DNA of 29,809 nucleotides from DATFPQ01 sp035264765. Lineage in GTDB: Bacteria; Actinomycetota; Actinomycetes; Actinomycetales; Angustibacteraceae. Where the stretch lies: positions 1 to 29,809 of the forward strand of contig DATFPQ010000291.1 of the NCBI GenBank assembly GCA_035264765.1, in the 5' to 3' direction. Positions 13,656 through 21,509 of this stretch are shown piece after piece. Position 1 is the first letter of the stretch; each line of letters starts with the position of its first letter. The translations under genes were made by a program, and so were the position numbers. The notes under the pieces were generated by a model that was not told where the DNA came from, did not search any database, and saw nothing but the letters and a program-made list of their open reading frames with translations.

Positions 13656-16121
13656 ATGACGACTCCGGCTTCCACCACCCCGGCGAATCGGGAGACCCCC
13701 GGCTGGCGGGACACGACGCTGTCCGTCGCCGACCGCGTGGACGCCCTCCTGGCGCAGATGACCCTGGAGGAGAAGGTCGGCCAGCTGGGCAGCCGCTGGG
13801 TCGGCAACGACATGGAGGAGACGCAGGATTCGGCGGGCGAGGAGGCCGGTTCGGTGCCCGACACCGCAGGCGGCGAGCGGGCTGAGGACACCGCCGCGCT
13901 CAACGTCGCGCCGATGCAGGACGTGTTCGCGGCTTCCGGGACCGTCCCGCTCGAGGAGGCGTCCCGGCACGGGCTCGGCCACCTGACGCGCGTGTACGGC
14001 AGCGTGCCCGTGACTCCGGAGGAGGGTGCCGCCGAGCTGGTCCGGCTGCAGCGCACGGTGCTCGACGGCTCGCGGCTCGGCATCCCCGCGCTGGTCCACG
14101 AGGAGTGCCTCACCGGCTTCACCGCCTACGGCGCCACGGTGTACCCGGCGGCCATCGCCTGGGGTGCGACGTTCGACCCGGACCTCGTCGAGCGGATGGC
14201 CGCGGCGATCGGTCGCGACATGGCCGCGGTCGGCGTGCACCAGGGGCTGTCCCCGGTGCTCGACGTGGTCCGCGACTACCGCTGGGGACGCGTCGAGGAG
14301 ACGATCGGCGAGGACCCCTACCTGGTCGCGATGCTCGGCGCCGCCTACGTGCGCGGCCTGGAGAGCGCGGGCGTCATCGCCACGCTCAAGCACTTCGCCG
14401 GATACTCGGCCTCGCGCGCGGCGCGCAACCACGGCCCGGTGCCGATGGGCCGGCGCGAGCTGCAGGACATGATCCTCCCGACCTTCGAGACGGCCATCGC
14501 GCTCGGCGGCGCCCGGTCGGTGATGAACTCCTACTCCGACGTGGACGGCGTCCCGGCGGGCGCGGACCCGTGGTTGCTGACCGACGTGCTGCGGGGGGAG
14601 TGGGGTTTCACCGGCACGGTCGTGTCCGACTACTGGGCCGTCCCGTTCCTCGCGACGATGCACGGGGTGGCAGCCGACATGGACGAGGCCGGCGTCCAGG
14701 CTCTGAGCGCTGGCATGGACGTCGAGCTCCCGGACACCCTGGGCTTCGGCCAGAACCTCGTCGACCGGGTCCGTAGCGGCGAGCTGCCGGAGGCCGTCGT
14801 CGACCGCGCGGTGCGCCGACTACTGACCCAGAAGGTGGAGCTCGGGCTGCTGGACCCGGAGTGGACGCCGGAGGGCTCGGTGTCCGCCGCCGCCGGCACG
14901 GACCTCGACTCGGCAGCCAACCGTGCGCTCGCGCGAGAGATGGCCCAGCGGTCGGTCATCCTGCTGGACGCGGGGACCGCGCTCCCGCTGACCGGGGAAG
15001 GCCGGCCGGAGCCGCGCCGCGTGGCCGTGGTGGGTCCGTGCGCAGCCGACCCGCGGACCTTCATGGGCTGCTACGCGTTCCCCAACCACGTGCTGCCGCG
15101 CCACCCGAGCTTCGGGCTCGGCGTGGAGGTGCAGACGGCCGTCGACGCGCTGCGGGGCGAGCTGCCGGATGCGGAGGTCGTCCACGAGCCAGGGTGCGCA
15201 GTGCAGGGGGATGACCGGTCCGGCTTCGCCGCCGCCGTGGCGGCCGCTCGTGACGCCGACGTCTGCATCGCCCTGGTCGGCGACCTGGCCGGCCTGTTCG
15301 GCCACGGCACCTCCGGCGAGGGCTGCGACGCCGAGGACCTGCGGCTGCCGGGCATCCAGGCCGAGCTCCTGGCCGAGCTGATCGAGACCGGGACGCCGGT
15401 CGTCGTGGTCGTCGTCTCCGGCCGCCCTTACGCCCTGGGAGAGGTCCACGGCCGGGCTGCCGCGCTGGTCCAGGCCTTCATGCCCGGCGAGGAGGGCGGG
15501 TCGGCCATCGCGGGCGTCCTGTCCGGCCGGGTCCAGCCCGGTGGCAAGCTGCCGGTGCAGATCCCGCGGGGGGCGGGCGGGCAGCCCGGCACGTACCTGC
15601 AGCCGCCGCTCGGCACCAACAGCCAGGGCATCAGCAACCTCGACCCCACTCCGCTGTTCCCGTTCGGCCACGGCGCCTCGTACACGTCCTTCGAGCTGGA
15701 GGACCTGCGGATCAGCGCCGCCGAGGTGGCCACGGACGGCGAGTTCACGGTGTCGGTCCGGGTCCGCAACACCGGGAGCCGGGCGGGTGACGAGGTCGTC
15801 CAGCTCTACCTGCACGACGTCTTGGCCCAGGTCACCCGGCCGGTCCTGCAGCTGACCGGTTTCGCACGCGTCCGGCTGGAGCCCGGCGCCGATGCCGAAG
15901 TCCGGTTCTCGGTGCACGCCGACCGCACCGCCTTCACCGGACGTGACCTGCAGCGGATCGTCGAGCCCGGGCAGGTCGAGGTGCTGGTCGGCACGTCAGC
16001 GGTGGACCTGCCCTGCCGTGGCAGCGTCCGGCTGACCGGCCCGGTGCGCGTGGTCGGTCACGACCGCCGGCTGGTCACGCCGGTCGAGGTGGCGTCGGCC
16101 GCAAGCACGGCCGTCCGGTAG
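13656..16121 (+). CDS. Glycoside hydrolase family 3 (beta-glucosidase or beta-xylosidase)
   Basis: 821 residues, lacking a signal peptide, so it should act in the cytoplasm on imported oligosaccharides. Order: GH3 N-terminal barrel (about 20-340), GH3 C-terminal alpha/beta domain (about 390-640), and a fibronectin-III-like domain (about 690-780). Key residues seen: the substrate-binding Lys245-His246 in LKHFAGYSASRA, the nucleophile Asp325 in VVSDYWAV, and the C-terminal LFPFGHGASYTSFE that precedes the FnIII-like part. RELQDMILPTFE and GARSVMNSYSDVDGVP fit bacterial xylosidase/glucosidase GH3 proteins with retaining chemistry. A low-complexity acidic segment lies at about 50-85. The ATG at 13656 has AAGGAG nine bases before it. 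It heads a two-gene operon with lacI 14 bp downstream and faces the uptake operon. The beta-xylosidase reading is favoured only by the operator type. Confidence 0.92.
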   Translation: MTTPASTTPANRETPGWRDTTLSVADRVDALLAQMTLEEKVGQLGSRWVGNDMEETQDSAGEEAGSVPDTAGGERAEDTAALNVAPMQDVFAASGTVPLEEASRHGLGHLTRVYGSVPVTPEEGAAELVRLQRTVLDGSRLGIPALVHEECLTGFTAYGATVYPAAIAWGATFDPDLVERMAAAIGRDMAAVGVHQGLSPVLDVVRDYRWGRVEETIGEDPYLVAMLGAAYVRGLESAGVIATLKHFAGYSASRAARNHGPVPMGRRELQDMILPTFETAIALGGARSVMNSYSDVDGVPAGADPWLLTDVLRGEWGFTGTVVSDYWAVPFLATMHGVAADMDEAGVQALSAGMDVELPDTLGFGQNLVDRVRSGELPEAVVDRAVRRLLTQKVELGLLDPEWTPEGSVSAAAGTDLDSAANRALAREMAQRSVILLDAGTALPLTGEGRPEPRRVAVVGPCAADPRTFMGCYAFPNHVLPRHPSFGLGVEVQTAVDALRGELPDAEVVHEPGCAVQGDDRSGFAAAVAAARDADVCIALVGDLAGLFGHGTSGEGCDAEDLRLPGIQAELLAELIETGTPVVVVVVSGRPYALGEVHGRAAALVQAFMPGEEGGSAIAGVLSGRVQPGGKLPVQIPRGAGGQPGTYLQPPLGTNSQGISNLDPTPLFPFGHGASYTSFELEDLRISAAEVATDGEFTVSVRVRNTGSRAGDEVVQLYLHDVLAQVTRPVLQLTGFARVRLEPGADAEVRFSVHADRTAFTGRDLQRIVEPGQVEVLVGTSAVDLPCRGSVRLTGPVRVVGHDRRLVTPVEVASAASTAVR

Positions 16122-16134
16122 GCGGGGGGACGAG

Positions 16135-17160
16135 GTGTCGGCGAACACGGGACGCGCCACGCTGGCCACCGTGGCGGCGTCGGCGGGCGTGTCCGTCGCC
16201 ACCGTCTCCAAGGTGCTGAACGGCCGCAGCGACGTCGCGCCGACGACGCGTGCCCTGGTGGAGACGCTGCTGCAGCAGCACGACTACGTGCCGTCGTCGC
16301 CACGCCGTGGTGGTGCGCCCACGGGACGTCCCACGGTCGAGCTGCTCTTCGACGGCGACGTCAACGCCTACGGCAACGAGATCTTGCAGGGTGTGCTCGA
16401 CGCGGCGGCTGACGCAGGGGTCGCGGTCGTGGTGGCGCAGCGGGCCGGTCGGCGCGGCGCCGACCGGCCCTCCTCCTGGGTGCGCGACCTGGCCGCCGCC
16501 GGCCGACGCGCGGTCATCGCCGTCACCAGCGAGCTGACGTCCGGGCACCTGTCCGCTCTGGCGCGGGCGCACCTTCCGTTGGTCGTCATCGACCCGCTGA
16601 ACATGCCGCGCGCCCGGGTGACGAGCGTCGGGTCGACGAACTTCGCCGGCGGCGTCGCGGCGACCGAGCACCTGCTCTCGCTCGGCCACCGCCGGATCGC
16701 ACACGTGAGCGGCCCGAGTACCGCGGCCTGCACCCAGGCGCGCCTGCATGGCTACCTGGCCGCCATGGAGGCCGCCGCGGCGCCGGTCCTGACGGGGTAC
16801 GTGCGCGCCGGGCGGTTCCGGTTCGACGACGGCGTGGAGGGCGGCGCGGCCCTGCTGGAACTCCCGGAGCGCCCGACGGCCGTCTTCGCGGCCAGTGACG
16901 AGACGGCCCTCGGAGTCCTCGAGGCTGCCCGGGTGAGAGGCCTTCGCATACCGGCGGACCTGAGCGTCGTCGGGTTCGACGACACGCAGGTGGCGCGGAT
17001 GGCCTCGCCTCCGCTGACCACCGTGCGGCAGCCGCTGCGGCAGATGGGCCGGGTGGCGCTGCGGACCGCCCTGCAGCTCGCCGACGGTGAGCGGGTCGAC
17101 TCACACCACGTCGAGCTGGCGACCGAGCTGGTCGTCCGAGGATCCACCGGTCCCGTGTGA
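16135..17160 (+). CDS. LacI-family transcriptional regulator of the adjacent sugar locus
   Basis: 341 residues. The N-terminal helix-turn-helix (about 8-54) has ATLATVAASAGVSVATVSKV and LNGRSDVAPTTRALVE with the hinge region YVPS following. The remainder is a periplasmic-binding-like effector domain: VELLFDGDVNAYGNEILQGVL, LVVIDPLNMPRARVTSVGSTN, EHLLSLGHRRIAHVSGP, PTAVFAASDETALGVLEAA and LSVVGFDDTQVARMASPPLTTVRQPL, all standard LacI signatures. It would bind DNA as a dimer and release it on binding a sugar. The GTG at 16135 follows GGGGGACGAG and lies 14 bp from the GH3 stop, so it is probably cotranscribed with the GH3 gene. Its likely targets are the TTTCGA boxes between 13437 and 13618. 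Confidence 0.94.
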   Translation: MSANTGRATLATVAASAGVSVATVSKVLNGRSDVAPTTRALVETLLQQHDYVPSSPRRGGAPTGRPTVELLFDGDVNAYGNEILQGVLDAAADAGVAVVVAQRAGRRGADRPSSWVRDLAAAGRRAVIAVTSELTSGHLSALARAHLPLVVIDPLNMPRARVTSVGSTNFAGGVAATEHLLSLGHRRIAHVSGPSTAACTQARLHGYLAAMEAAAAPVLTGYVRAGRFRFDDGVEGGAALLELPERPTAVFAASDETALGVLEAARVRGLRIPADLSVVGFDDTQVARMASPPLTTVRQPLRQMGRVALRTALQLADGERVDSHHVELATELVVRGSTGPV

Positions 17161-17214
17161 CATGGCTCTCGAGCAACGGTTTACAGGGCTGGTGAGTCTC
17201 GGGCTGGTCCCTTG

Positions 17215-17718
17215 TCACGCCGTGCGAACCACGGCGGGAACGAGGAACCGTCTCGGGACCGCGAGGCACAGCAACGGGACGAGCAGGCTCACCGCGATCA
17301 GCAGCAACGGGAAGGTCGTCACCGCGGATGTGGGTATCAGGTACCCGAGGACGATCACCGAGACGGCGCCGGCCAGGGCGAGAGCTCGGCCGCCGGAGCG
17401 GCCGAGTCCGAGCAGGCGCAGGGCGGCGCGTGGGGACGTCCGGTAGAGCACCCTCTCCACGACCACCGCCCCGAGGACGAGCGCGGCCAGGATCGCGAGC
17501 CCCCAGCGGCCGGTGGCGTCGGCCTGGCTCGTTCCGGCCAGCAGGCCCCACAGCACGACGAACCCGGCCAGGAACCGCCCCCACGACCTCGGGGAGCCGA
17601 CGGCCGCGCCCTGCGCGCTCGACCGGTCGCTCTCCGCCGCACGGAGCGTTATGGCGTGCCCTCGGGTAGCGCCGTGTTCTCGGAGACGTCGTTCTGGGCG
17701 ACGTCGTCGTAGAGCCAC
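17215..17718 (-). CDS. Small four-helix membrane protein, start uncertain
   Basis: The conserved-looking part is about 145 residues with four hydrophobic helices: GRFLAGFVVLWGLLAG, WGLAILAALVLGAVVVERVL, ALALAGAVSVIVLGYLIP and FPLLLIAVSLLVPLLCLAVP, ending in basic residues. I do not recognise the family. The start is a problem. Directly after the upstream gene's TAA (17651-17649) the frame has only an ATA at 17652. The nearest upstream GTG is at 17718, inside the DUF6653 gene (70-bp overlap), and the next downstream GTG is at 17556, within the first helix. I give the 17718 start only as an outer limit. Reading as coding is supported by clear membrane segments and codon bias. It is the last gene of a two-gene minus-strand unit. 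Confidence 0.6.
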   Translation of the reverse strand: MALRRRRPERRLREHGATRGHAITLRAAESDRSSAQGAAVGSPRSWGRFLAGFVVLWGLLAGTSQADATGRWGLAILAALVLGAVVVERVLYRTSPRAALRLLGLGRSGGRALALAGAVSVIVLGYLIPTSAVTTFPLLLIAVSLLVPLLCLAVPRRFLVPAVVRTA

Positions 17719-18170
17719 ACCATCCGGTCCAGGAACCAGTTCTTGCCCGCCATGTGGATGGCGAGCCCGGTCGCGACCATCCAGAAGTCCAGGACGACCA
17801 GGCCCCACACGACGATGGGCAGCCCCAGGGAGTTGAGGGCCAGCAGCAGCAGCGGGGCCCTCCGGTGCGCTCGGGGCACGGGGACGGTCTTGCGCGCGCT
17901 CCACAACGTCTCGCCCAGCACCGCCTTGGACGCCCAGTGGTCCAGCGACCGCGGCGGTGGGAAGGCCCTGGGGTTCACCGCAGTCCACAGGCAGACGAGC
18001 ACGATGGGGACGAGTGACCACCAGCCGATCCACGTCCGGCTCCATACGGCCGCGGTCAGCGCCGCCGGGATCGGTATGCGTGTGTAGACGCTCCAGGGGT
18101 TGGCATGCCGCAGCCAGGCATCACCGCGCAGGCCGAACGCCCTGGCCATTCGATTCTCGGTCGTCGCCAT
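17649..18170 (-). CDS. DUF6653-family membrane protein
   Basis: 173 residues with four predicted membrane segments in two pairs (about 33-67 and 105-143). It starts MATTENRMARAFGLRGDAW, then HANPWSVYTRIPI, a proline-rich stretch NPRAFPPPRSLDHWASKAVLGE, and AGKNWFLDRMVWLYDD near the end. This order of motifs (NPWSVYTR, LGE, KxWFLDRMVWLY) is what I know from proteins labelled DUF6653. No function is known. The ATG at 18170 has AGGAG with five bases spacing, so the longer open frame to 18359 is not needed. It diverges from the debranching-enzyme gene across a 251-bp gap and is followed by a second membrane gene that starts in or at its end. Confidence 0.82.
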   Translation of the reverse strand: MATTENRMARAFGLRGDAWLRHANPWSVYTRIPIPAALTAAVWSRTWIGWWSLVPIVLVCLWTAVNPRAFPPPRSLDHWASKAVLGETLWSARKTVPVPRAHRRAPLLLLALNSLGLPIVVWGLVVLDFWMVATGLAIHMAGKNWFLDRMVWLYDDVAQNDVSENTALPEGTP

Positions 18171-18221
18171 GATCGCTCCTCCGCGTCCCGGCGCCTCGCC
18201 GATCAGGCCGGTCCCCTTCAG

Positions 18222-18241
18222 CATCGGTCGAGATACCGATG
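18222..18241. promoter_or_regulatory. Inverted repeat CATCGGT-N6-ACCGATG, possible operator
   Basis: A perfect 7-bp dyad with a 6-base spacer lies in the 251-bp divergent gap between the DUF6653 gene and the debranching enzyme. A third copy of the left arm, CATCGGT, occurs at 18267-18273. The size and symmetry fit a dimeric regulator. No regulator gene is adjacent. Confidence 0.4.
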
Positions 18242-18335
18242 TACGAGCGGGCACGGTTCTGCCGGACATCGGTGGGGCCCGAGGCGGTGTGGGTCTCCTG
18301 CCCATGGACTCGCGGGTCTCCACCCCTCTTGAATG

Positions 18336-18365
18336 GGCACGGAGGCTTGAACTCGGCACGGAGGC
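18336..18365 (+). repeat. Direct repeat GGCACGGAGGC, two copies
   Basis: GGCACGGAGGC is present at 18336-18346 and 18355-18365, centre to centre 19 bp, 57-86 bp upstream of the debranching enzyme GTG. It could be a regulator site or a small duplication. There is no other evidence. Confidence 0.3.
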
Positions 18366-18421
18366 GTCACGACGCCCAGCGGCGTCGGACGGTCCCGGTG
18401 TACGCCGTCAGGAGGGAACCC

Positions 18422-20566
18422 GTGGCCCTGGAGTCCGTGAGCAGCGACGAGCCGGCCGTCCTGTCAGGGGCACCGGTCACCCTGGTGGAGGGGTCGGCCT
18501 TCTGCGTCAGCGGACGCTCGGGCGACATGGACCCCGCCGCGCCACAGGGACTGTTCTACCGGGACACCCGGGTGCTGTCGGCCTGGCGGCTGAGCACCAC
18601 CGAGGGCGCCCTGCAGGTGCTCGCGGTGCTGGTCAAAGACCCGTTCCACGCGGTGTTCGTCTCCCGGGTCGTCCCGCAGGGGTTCCAGACAGAGCTCTTG
18701 GTCGAGCGCAGCCGGTTCATCGGCGATGGTATGCGGGAGGACCTGCGCGTGCGCAACCTCGCCGCCCACCCAGTGCAGACGACGTTGCAGCTGCGGGTGG
18801 CCGCCGACTTCGCCGACCTGTTCGAGGTGAAGGAGCGCCGGGTCAAGTCGCGTGGCGAGCTCTCCATCCATCCCGACGGCGACGCACTGACGATCAGCTA
18901 CCGCCGGAACGGCGTCCAACGCGGCGTGCGGGTCGTCGCCGCGGGCGCCATCGCCTCACGGGAGGGGCTGCAGCTCGAGCTGTCGCTGCCCGCCCGTGGC
19001 CAGTGGGAGACGAGCGTGCTGGTCGGCGTAAGCGTGGACGGCGAGCAGGTCGATGCTCCGTTTCCCGTCGGCCGGCCGGTGCAGGAGTCCCGTCCCGCGC
19101 AGCGGATGCGCGCCTGGCGAGCGGGCCGTCCGCGGGTGGAGACGGCCGACCCGGTACTGGAGAAGACCTTGCGCCGCAGCGTGGAGGACCTAGGGGCACT
19201 GCGGATCAGCGACCCCGCCCATCCCGAAGCGACCGCGGTGGCCGCGGGTGCCCCCTGGTTCATGGCCCTGTTCGGCCGGGACTCGTTGCTGTCCTCCTAC
19301 ATGGCACTGCCCCTGGACGCGTCGTTGGCGCTCGGGACGCTGAAGGCGCTGGCCCGGTTGCAGGGCAGCCGGGTCGACCCCGACACCGAGGAGGAGCCCG
19401 GCCGCATCCTGCACGAGACCCGCCTCGGCATGGACTTCCCGCTCGTGCGGGGCGGGCACAGCGCCTACTACGGGACCGCCGACGCGACGCCTCTGTTCGT
19501 GGCCCTGCTCGGTGAGCTGTCCCGGTGGGGTATCGCCGCTAGTGACGTCGCGGACCTCCTTCCGCACGCAGAGCGCGCCCTGGACTGGATCGGCCGGTAC
19601 GGCGACCGCGACGGGGACGGCTTCGTGGAGTACCACCGGAAAATCCCGCAAGGCCTGGTCAACCAGGGCTGGAAGGACTCCTTCGACGGGGTGAACTTCG
19701 CCGACGGGACCCTGGCCGAGAGCCCGATCGCCCTGGCAGAGGTGCAGGCCTATGTCTACTCCGCCTACCTCGCCCGGGCATACCTGGCCTCCGAGGCCGG
19801 CGACGACGCGAAGGTGCAGTACTGGGCACGCCGCGCCAGCGACCTCAAGGACGCGTTCAATGAGCGGTTCTGGCTGCAGGACCGTGGCCGGGTCGCCGTC
19901 GGCCTGGACCGTGACAAGCGTCCGATCGACGCCCTCGCCTCCAACATGGGGCACTGCTTGTGGACCGGCATCCTTGACGAGGACAAGGCCGCGCGCGTGG
20001 GCGAGCAGCTGTTGTCCCCGGAGATGTTCAGCGGCTGGGGGGTGCGGACCCTCGCGACCTCGATGGGCGCCTACAACCCGATGAGCTATCACAACGGGTC
20101 GGTCTGGCCGCACGAGAACGCGCTCATCGTCACCGGTCTGATGCGCTACGGCATGGTGGAGCACGCCCAGCGGGTCGCGGAGGGCATCCTGGACGCCGCA
20201 GCCGCCTTCGACGGCCGCCTGCCGGAGCTGTTCTGCGGCTTCGACCGCGCCGACTACCCCTCCCCGCTTCCGTACCCCACGTCCTGCTCGCCGCAGGCGT
20301 GGGCCTCGGCGGCGCCGATCCAGCTGGTGCGGGCGCTGCTGCGGGTTGACCCGTGCATGTCCGACCATCGGCTCTGGATCGCCCCCGCGTGGCCGCCGCG
20401 CTACGGGAAGCTGGTCATCCGCAACCTGGTTCTGGGCTCCGGACGCCTGACGCTGACCATCGACGGGACGGGCGCGGCCGTGCTGCAGGGCGTGCCCGAC
20501 GACGTGGAGGTGATCCAGCATCCGCGCCCGCCGCTTGCGCGTGTCGGAGGCGGTGCTGTTGGCTGA
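18422..20566 (+). CDS. Glycogen debranching-type amylo-alpha-1,6-glucosidase
   Basis: 714 residues. The N-terminal domain (about 15-220) is the GDE_N_bis type: VTLVEGSAFCVSG, QGLFYRDTRVLSAWRL and VERSRFIGDGMREDLRVRN. The C-terminal (alpha/alpha)6 barrel (about 235-700) has APWFMALFGRDSLLSSYMAL with Gly-Arg-Asp-Ser at 285-288, DGDGFVEYHRKIPQGLVNQGWKDS (cut here across two motifs: DGDGFVEY, then NQGWKDS), and NGSVWPHENALI at 558 on. These segments match the amylo-alpha-1,6-glucosidase/trehalase clan, where Asp and Glu in such loops are catalytic. It would act in the cytoplasm on glycogen or maltodextrin branches. The substrate is inferred. The GTG at 18422 has AGGAGGG five bases ahead, which beats a longer frame from 18239. 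Its end overlaps the acetyltransferase gene. Confidence 0.9.
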   Translation: MALESVSSDEPAVLSGAPVTLVEGSAFCVSGRSGDMDPAAPQGLFYRDTRVLSAWRLSTTEGALQVLAVLVKDPFHAVFVSRVVPQGFQTELLVERSRFIGDGMREDLRVRNLAAHPVQTTLQLRVAADFADLFEVKERRVKSRGELSIHPDGDALTISYRRNGVQRGVRVVAAGAIASREGLQLELSLPARGQWETSVLVGVSVDGEQVDAPFPVGRPVQESRPAQRMRAWRAGRPRVETADPVLEKTLRRSVEDLGALRISDPAHPEATAVAAGAPWFMALFGRDSLLSSYMALPLDASLALGTLKALARLQGSRVDPDTEEEPGRILHETRLGMDFPLVRGGHSAYYGTADATPLFVALLGELSRWGIAASDVADLLPHAERALDWIGRYGDRDGDGFVEYHRKIPQGLVNQGWKDSFDGVNFADGTLAESPIALAEVQAYVYSAYLARAYLASEAGDDAKVQYWARRASDLKDAFNERFWLQDRGRVAVGLDRDKRPIDALASNMGHCLWTGILDEDKAARVGEQLLSPEMFSGWGVRTLATSMGAYNPMSYHNGSVWPHENALIVTGLMRYGMVEHAQRVAEGILDAAAAFDGRLPELFCGFDRADYPSPLPYPTSCSPQAWASAAPIQLVRALLRVDPCMSDHRLWIAPAWPPRYGKLVIRNLVLGSGRLTLTIDGTGAAVLQGVPDDVEVIQHPRPPLARVGGGAVG

Positions 20567-21155
20567 CGACGTGCCGGGGCACGTCTTCGATGCGGCTGTG
20601 GACACCGAGCGCCTGGTGCTGCGTCTGTTCCAGGAGAGCGATCTCGACGACGTGCACGGGTTCCAGTCCGACCCCGAGGTCGTGCGTTACCTGTTCTGGG
20701 AGGTGCGCAGTCGCGAGCAGTCGCGTGCCTGGCTGGCGGAGCGGATGGCAGCCGACCGGCTGCTGCAGGAGGGCGACGCCGTGGCGCTCGCCGTGGAGCG
20801 CCGCGACGACCAGCGGGTCATTGGGTCGGTCAATGCCTGGTGGCGCAGCGTGGAGCACTGCCAGGGCGAGGTCGGCTTCGTCTTCGACCGCACCGCGCAG
20901 GGCCAGGGCTATGCGACCGAGGCGACGTCGGCGCTGATCGACCTGGTCTTCAGCCGGCTGGACCTGCACCGGGTGTTCGCCGTCACCGACGCTCGCAACG
21001 ACGCCTCCGCCAGCCTGCTGCGACGGCTCGGCATGCGGCAGGAGGCACACCTGCGGCACATGGAGCTGTTCAAGGGGGCGTGGGGCGACACGCTCATCTT
21101 CGCGATGTTGCGGGACGAGTGGGACGCCCTGCGGTCCGTCCCACCGCCGGGCTAG
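20559..21155 (+). CDS. RimJ/RimL-type GNAT N-acetyltransferase
   Basis: About 198 residues. TERLVLRLFQESDLDDVHGFQSD is the start signature of RimJ/RimL-like acetyltransferases. VGFVFDRTAQGQGYATEA contains the acetyl-CoA pyrophosphate loop QGQGYA, followed by DARNDASASLLRRLGMRQEA, the conserved motif B with the Asn-xx-Ser. It should acetylate an amine, such as a protein N-terminus or a small molecule, in the cytoplasm. The start is uncertain: the open frame begins at a TTG at 20535, GTG codons lie at 20541 and 20553, and the TTG at 20559 has GGAGG eight bases ahead (20546-20550). That last one is my choice. It overlaps the debranching enzyme by eight bases, so translation is probably coupled. 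Confidence 0.87.
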   Translation: MADDVPGHVFDAAVDTERLVLRLFQESDLDDVHGFQSDPEVVRYLFWEVRSREQSRAWLAERMAADRLLQEGDAVALAVERRDDQRVIGSVNAWWRSVEHCQGEVGFVFDRTAQGQGYATEATSALIDLVFSRLDLHRVFAVTDARNDASASLLRRLGMRQEAHLRHMELFKGAWGDTLIFAMLRDEWDALRSVPPPG

Positions 21156-21162
21156 CGGCACT

Positions 21163-21198
21163 GCTGCGGCTCTGCCGCGTTGTAGAGGCTGCCGCAGC
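21163..21198. terminator. Weak hairpin between two convergent acetyltransferase genes
   Basis: GCTGCGGC at 21163-21170 pairs with GCCGCAGC at 21191-21198 over 8 bp around a 20-base loop. A shorter alternative, GCGGC-TCT-GCCGC, uses 21166-21178. It lies between the convergent stops at 21155 and 21199, as expected for a shared terminator. The stem is short compared with the one at 10063-10111. Confidence 0.45.
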
Positions 21199-21504
21199 TC
21201 AGTCGTGGATCGTGCCGGTCCTCGACCGGTACAGGAGGTCGGCGTACTCGGGGTGCCGGTGGATGTAGTCGCTTACGAAGGGGCACACGGCCACGACCGC
21301 ACGCCCCTGGCGGCGCACGTCATCCAGTGCATGCCGGACCAATGTGCTGGCCACGCCCTTGCCCTCGAACCCGTCCAGCACCTCGGTGTGGGTGAAGGTG
21401 ACGACGTCGTCTGTGACCAGGTACTCGGCCAGCCCGGCGAGCTCGCCGTCCGCCCGGGCCTCGTAGCGCTTGTGGTCCGGGGCGTTCGTGACGGTGACCT
21501 TCAT
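21199..21504 (-). CDS. Small GNAT-like acetyltransferase (YjdJ/GCN5-related)
   Basis: 101 residues. The compact single-domain form starts MKVTVTNAPDHKRYEARADG, has the strand ELAGLAEYLVTDDVVTFTHTEV, then the acetyl-CoA loop GFEGKGVAS, and ends with AVCPFVSDYIHRHPEYADLL. This is the Gly-Nac/YjdJ-type short GNAT family also known from eukaryotic GATD-like proteins. The Cys in CPFVSDYI may be catalytic in this subfamily, as is known for some members. The ATG at 21504 has GGGAGGAG about ten bases upstream, so the longer frame to 21588 is not used. It is the second gene of a small minus-strand pair with the DUF5996 gene five bases upstream. Confidence 0.88.
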   Translation of the reverse strand: MKVTVTNAPDHKRYEARADGELAGLAEYLVTDDVVTFTHTEVLDGFEGKGVASTLVRHALDDVRRQGRAVVAVCPFVSDYIHRHPEYADLLYRSRTGTIHD

Positions 21505-21509
21505 GCCGG

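Noticed and set aside
17219..17235. GCCGTG-CGAAC-CACGGC hairpin at the end of the small membrane gene
   Set aside because: The stem is only 6 bp, lies within the coding end of the gene and has no tail, so it is not convincing as a terminator.
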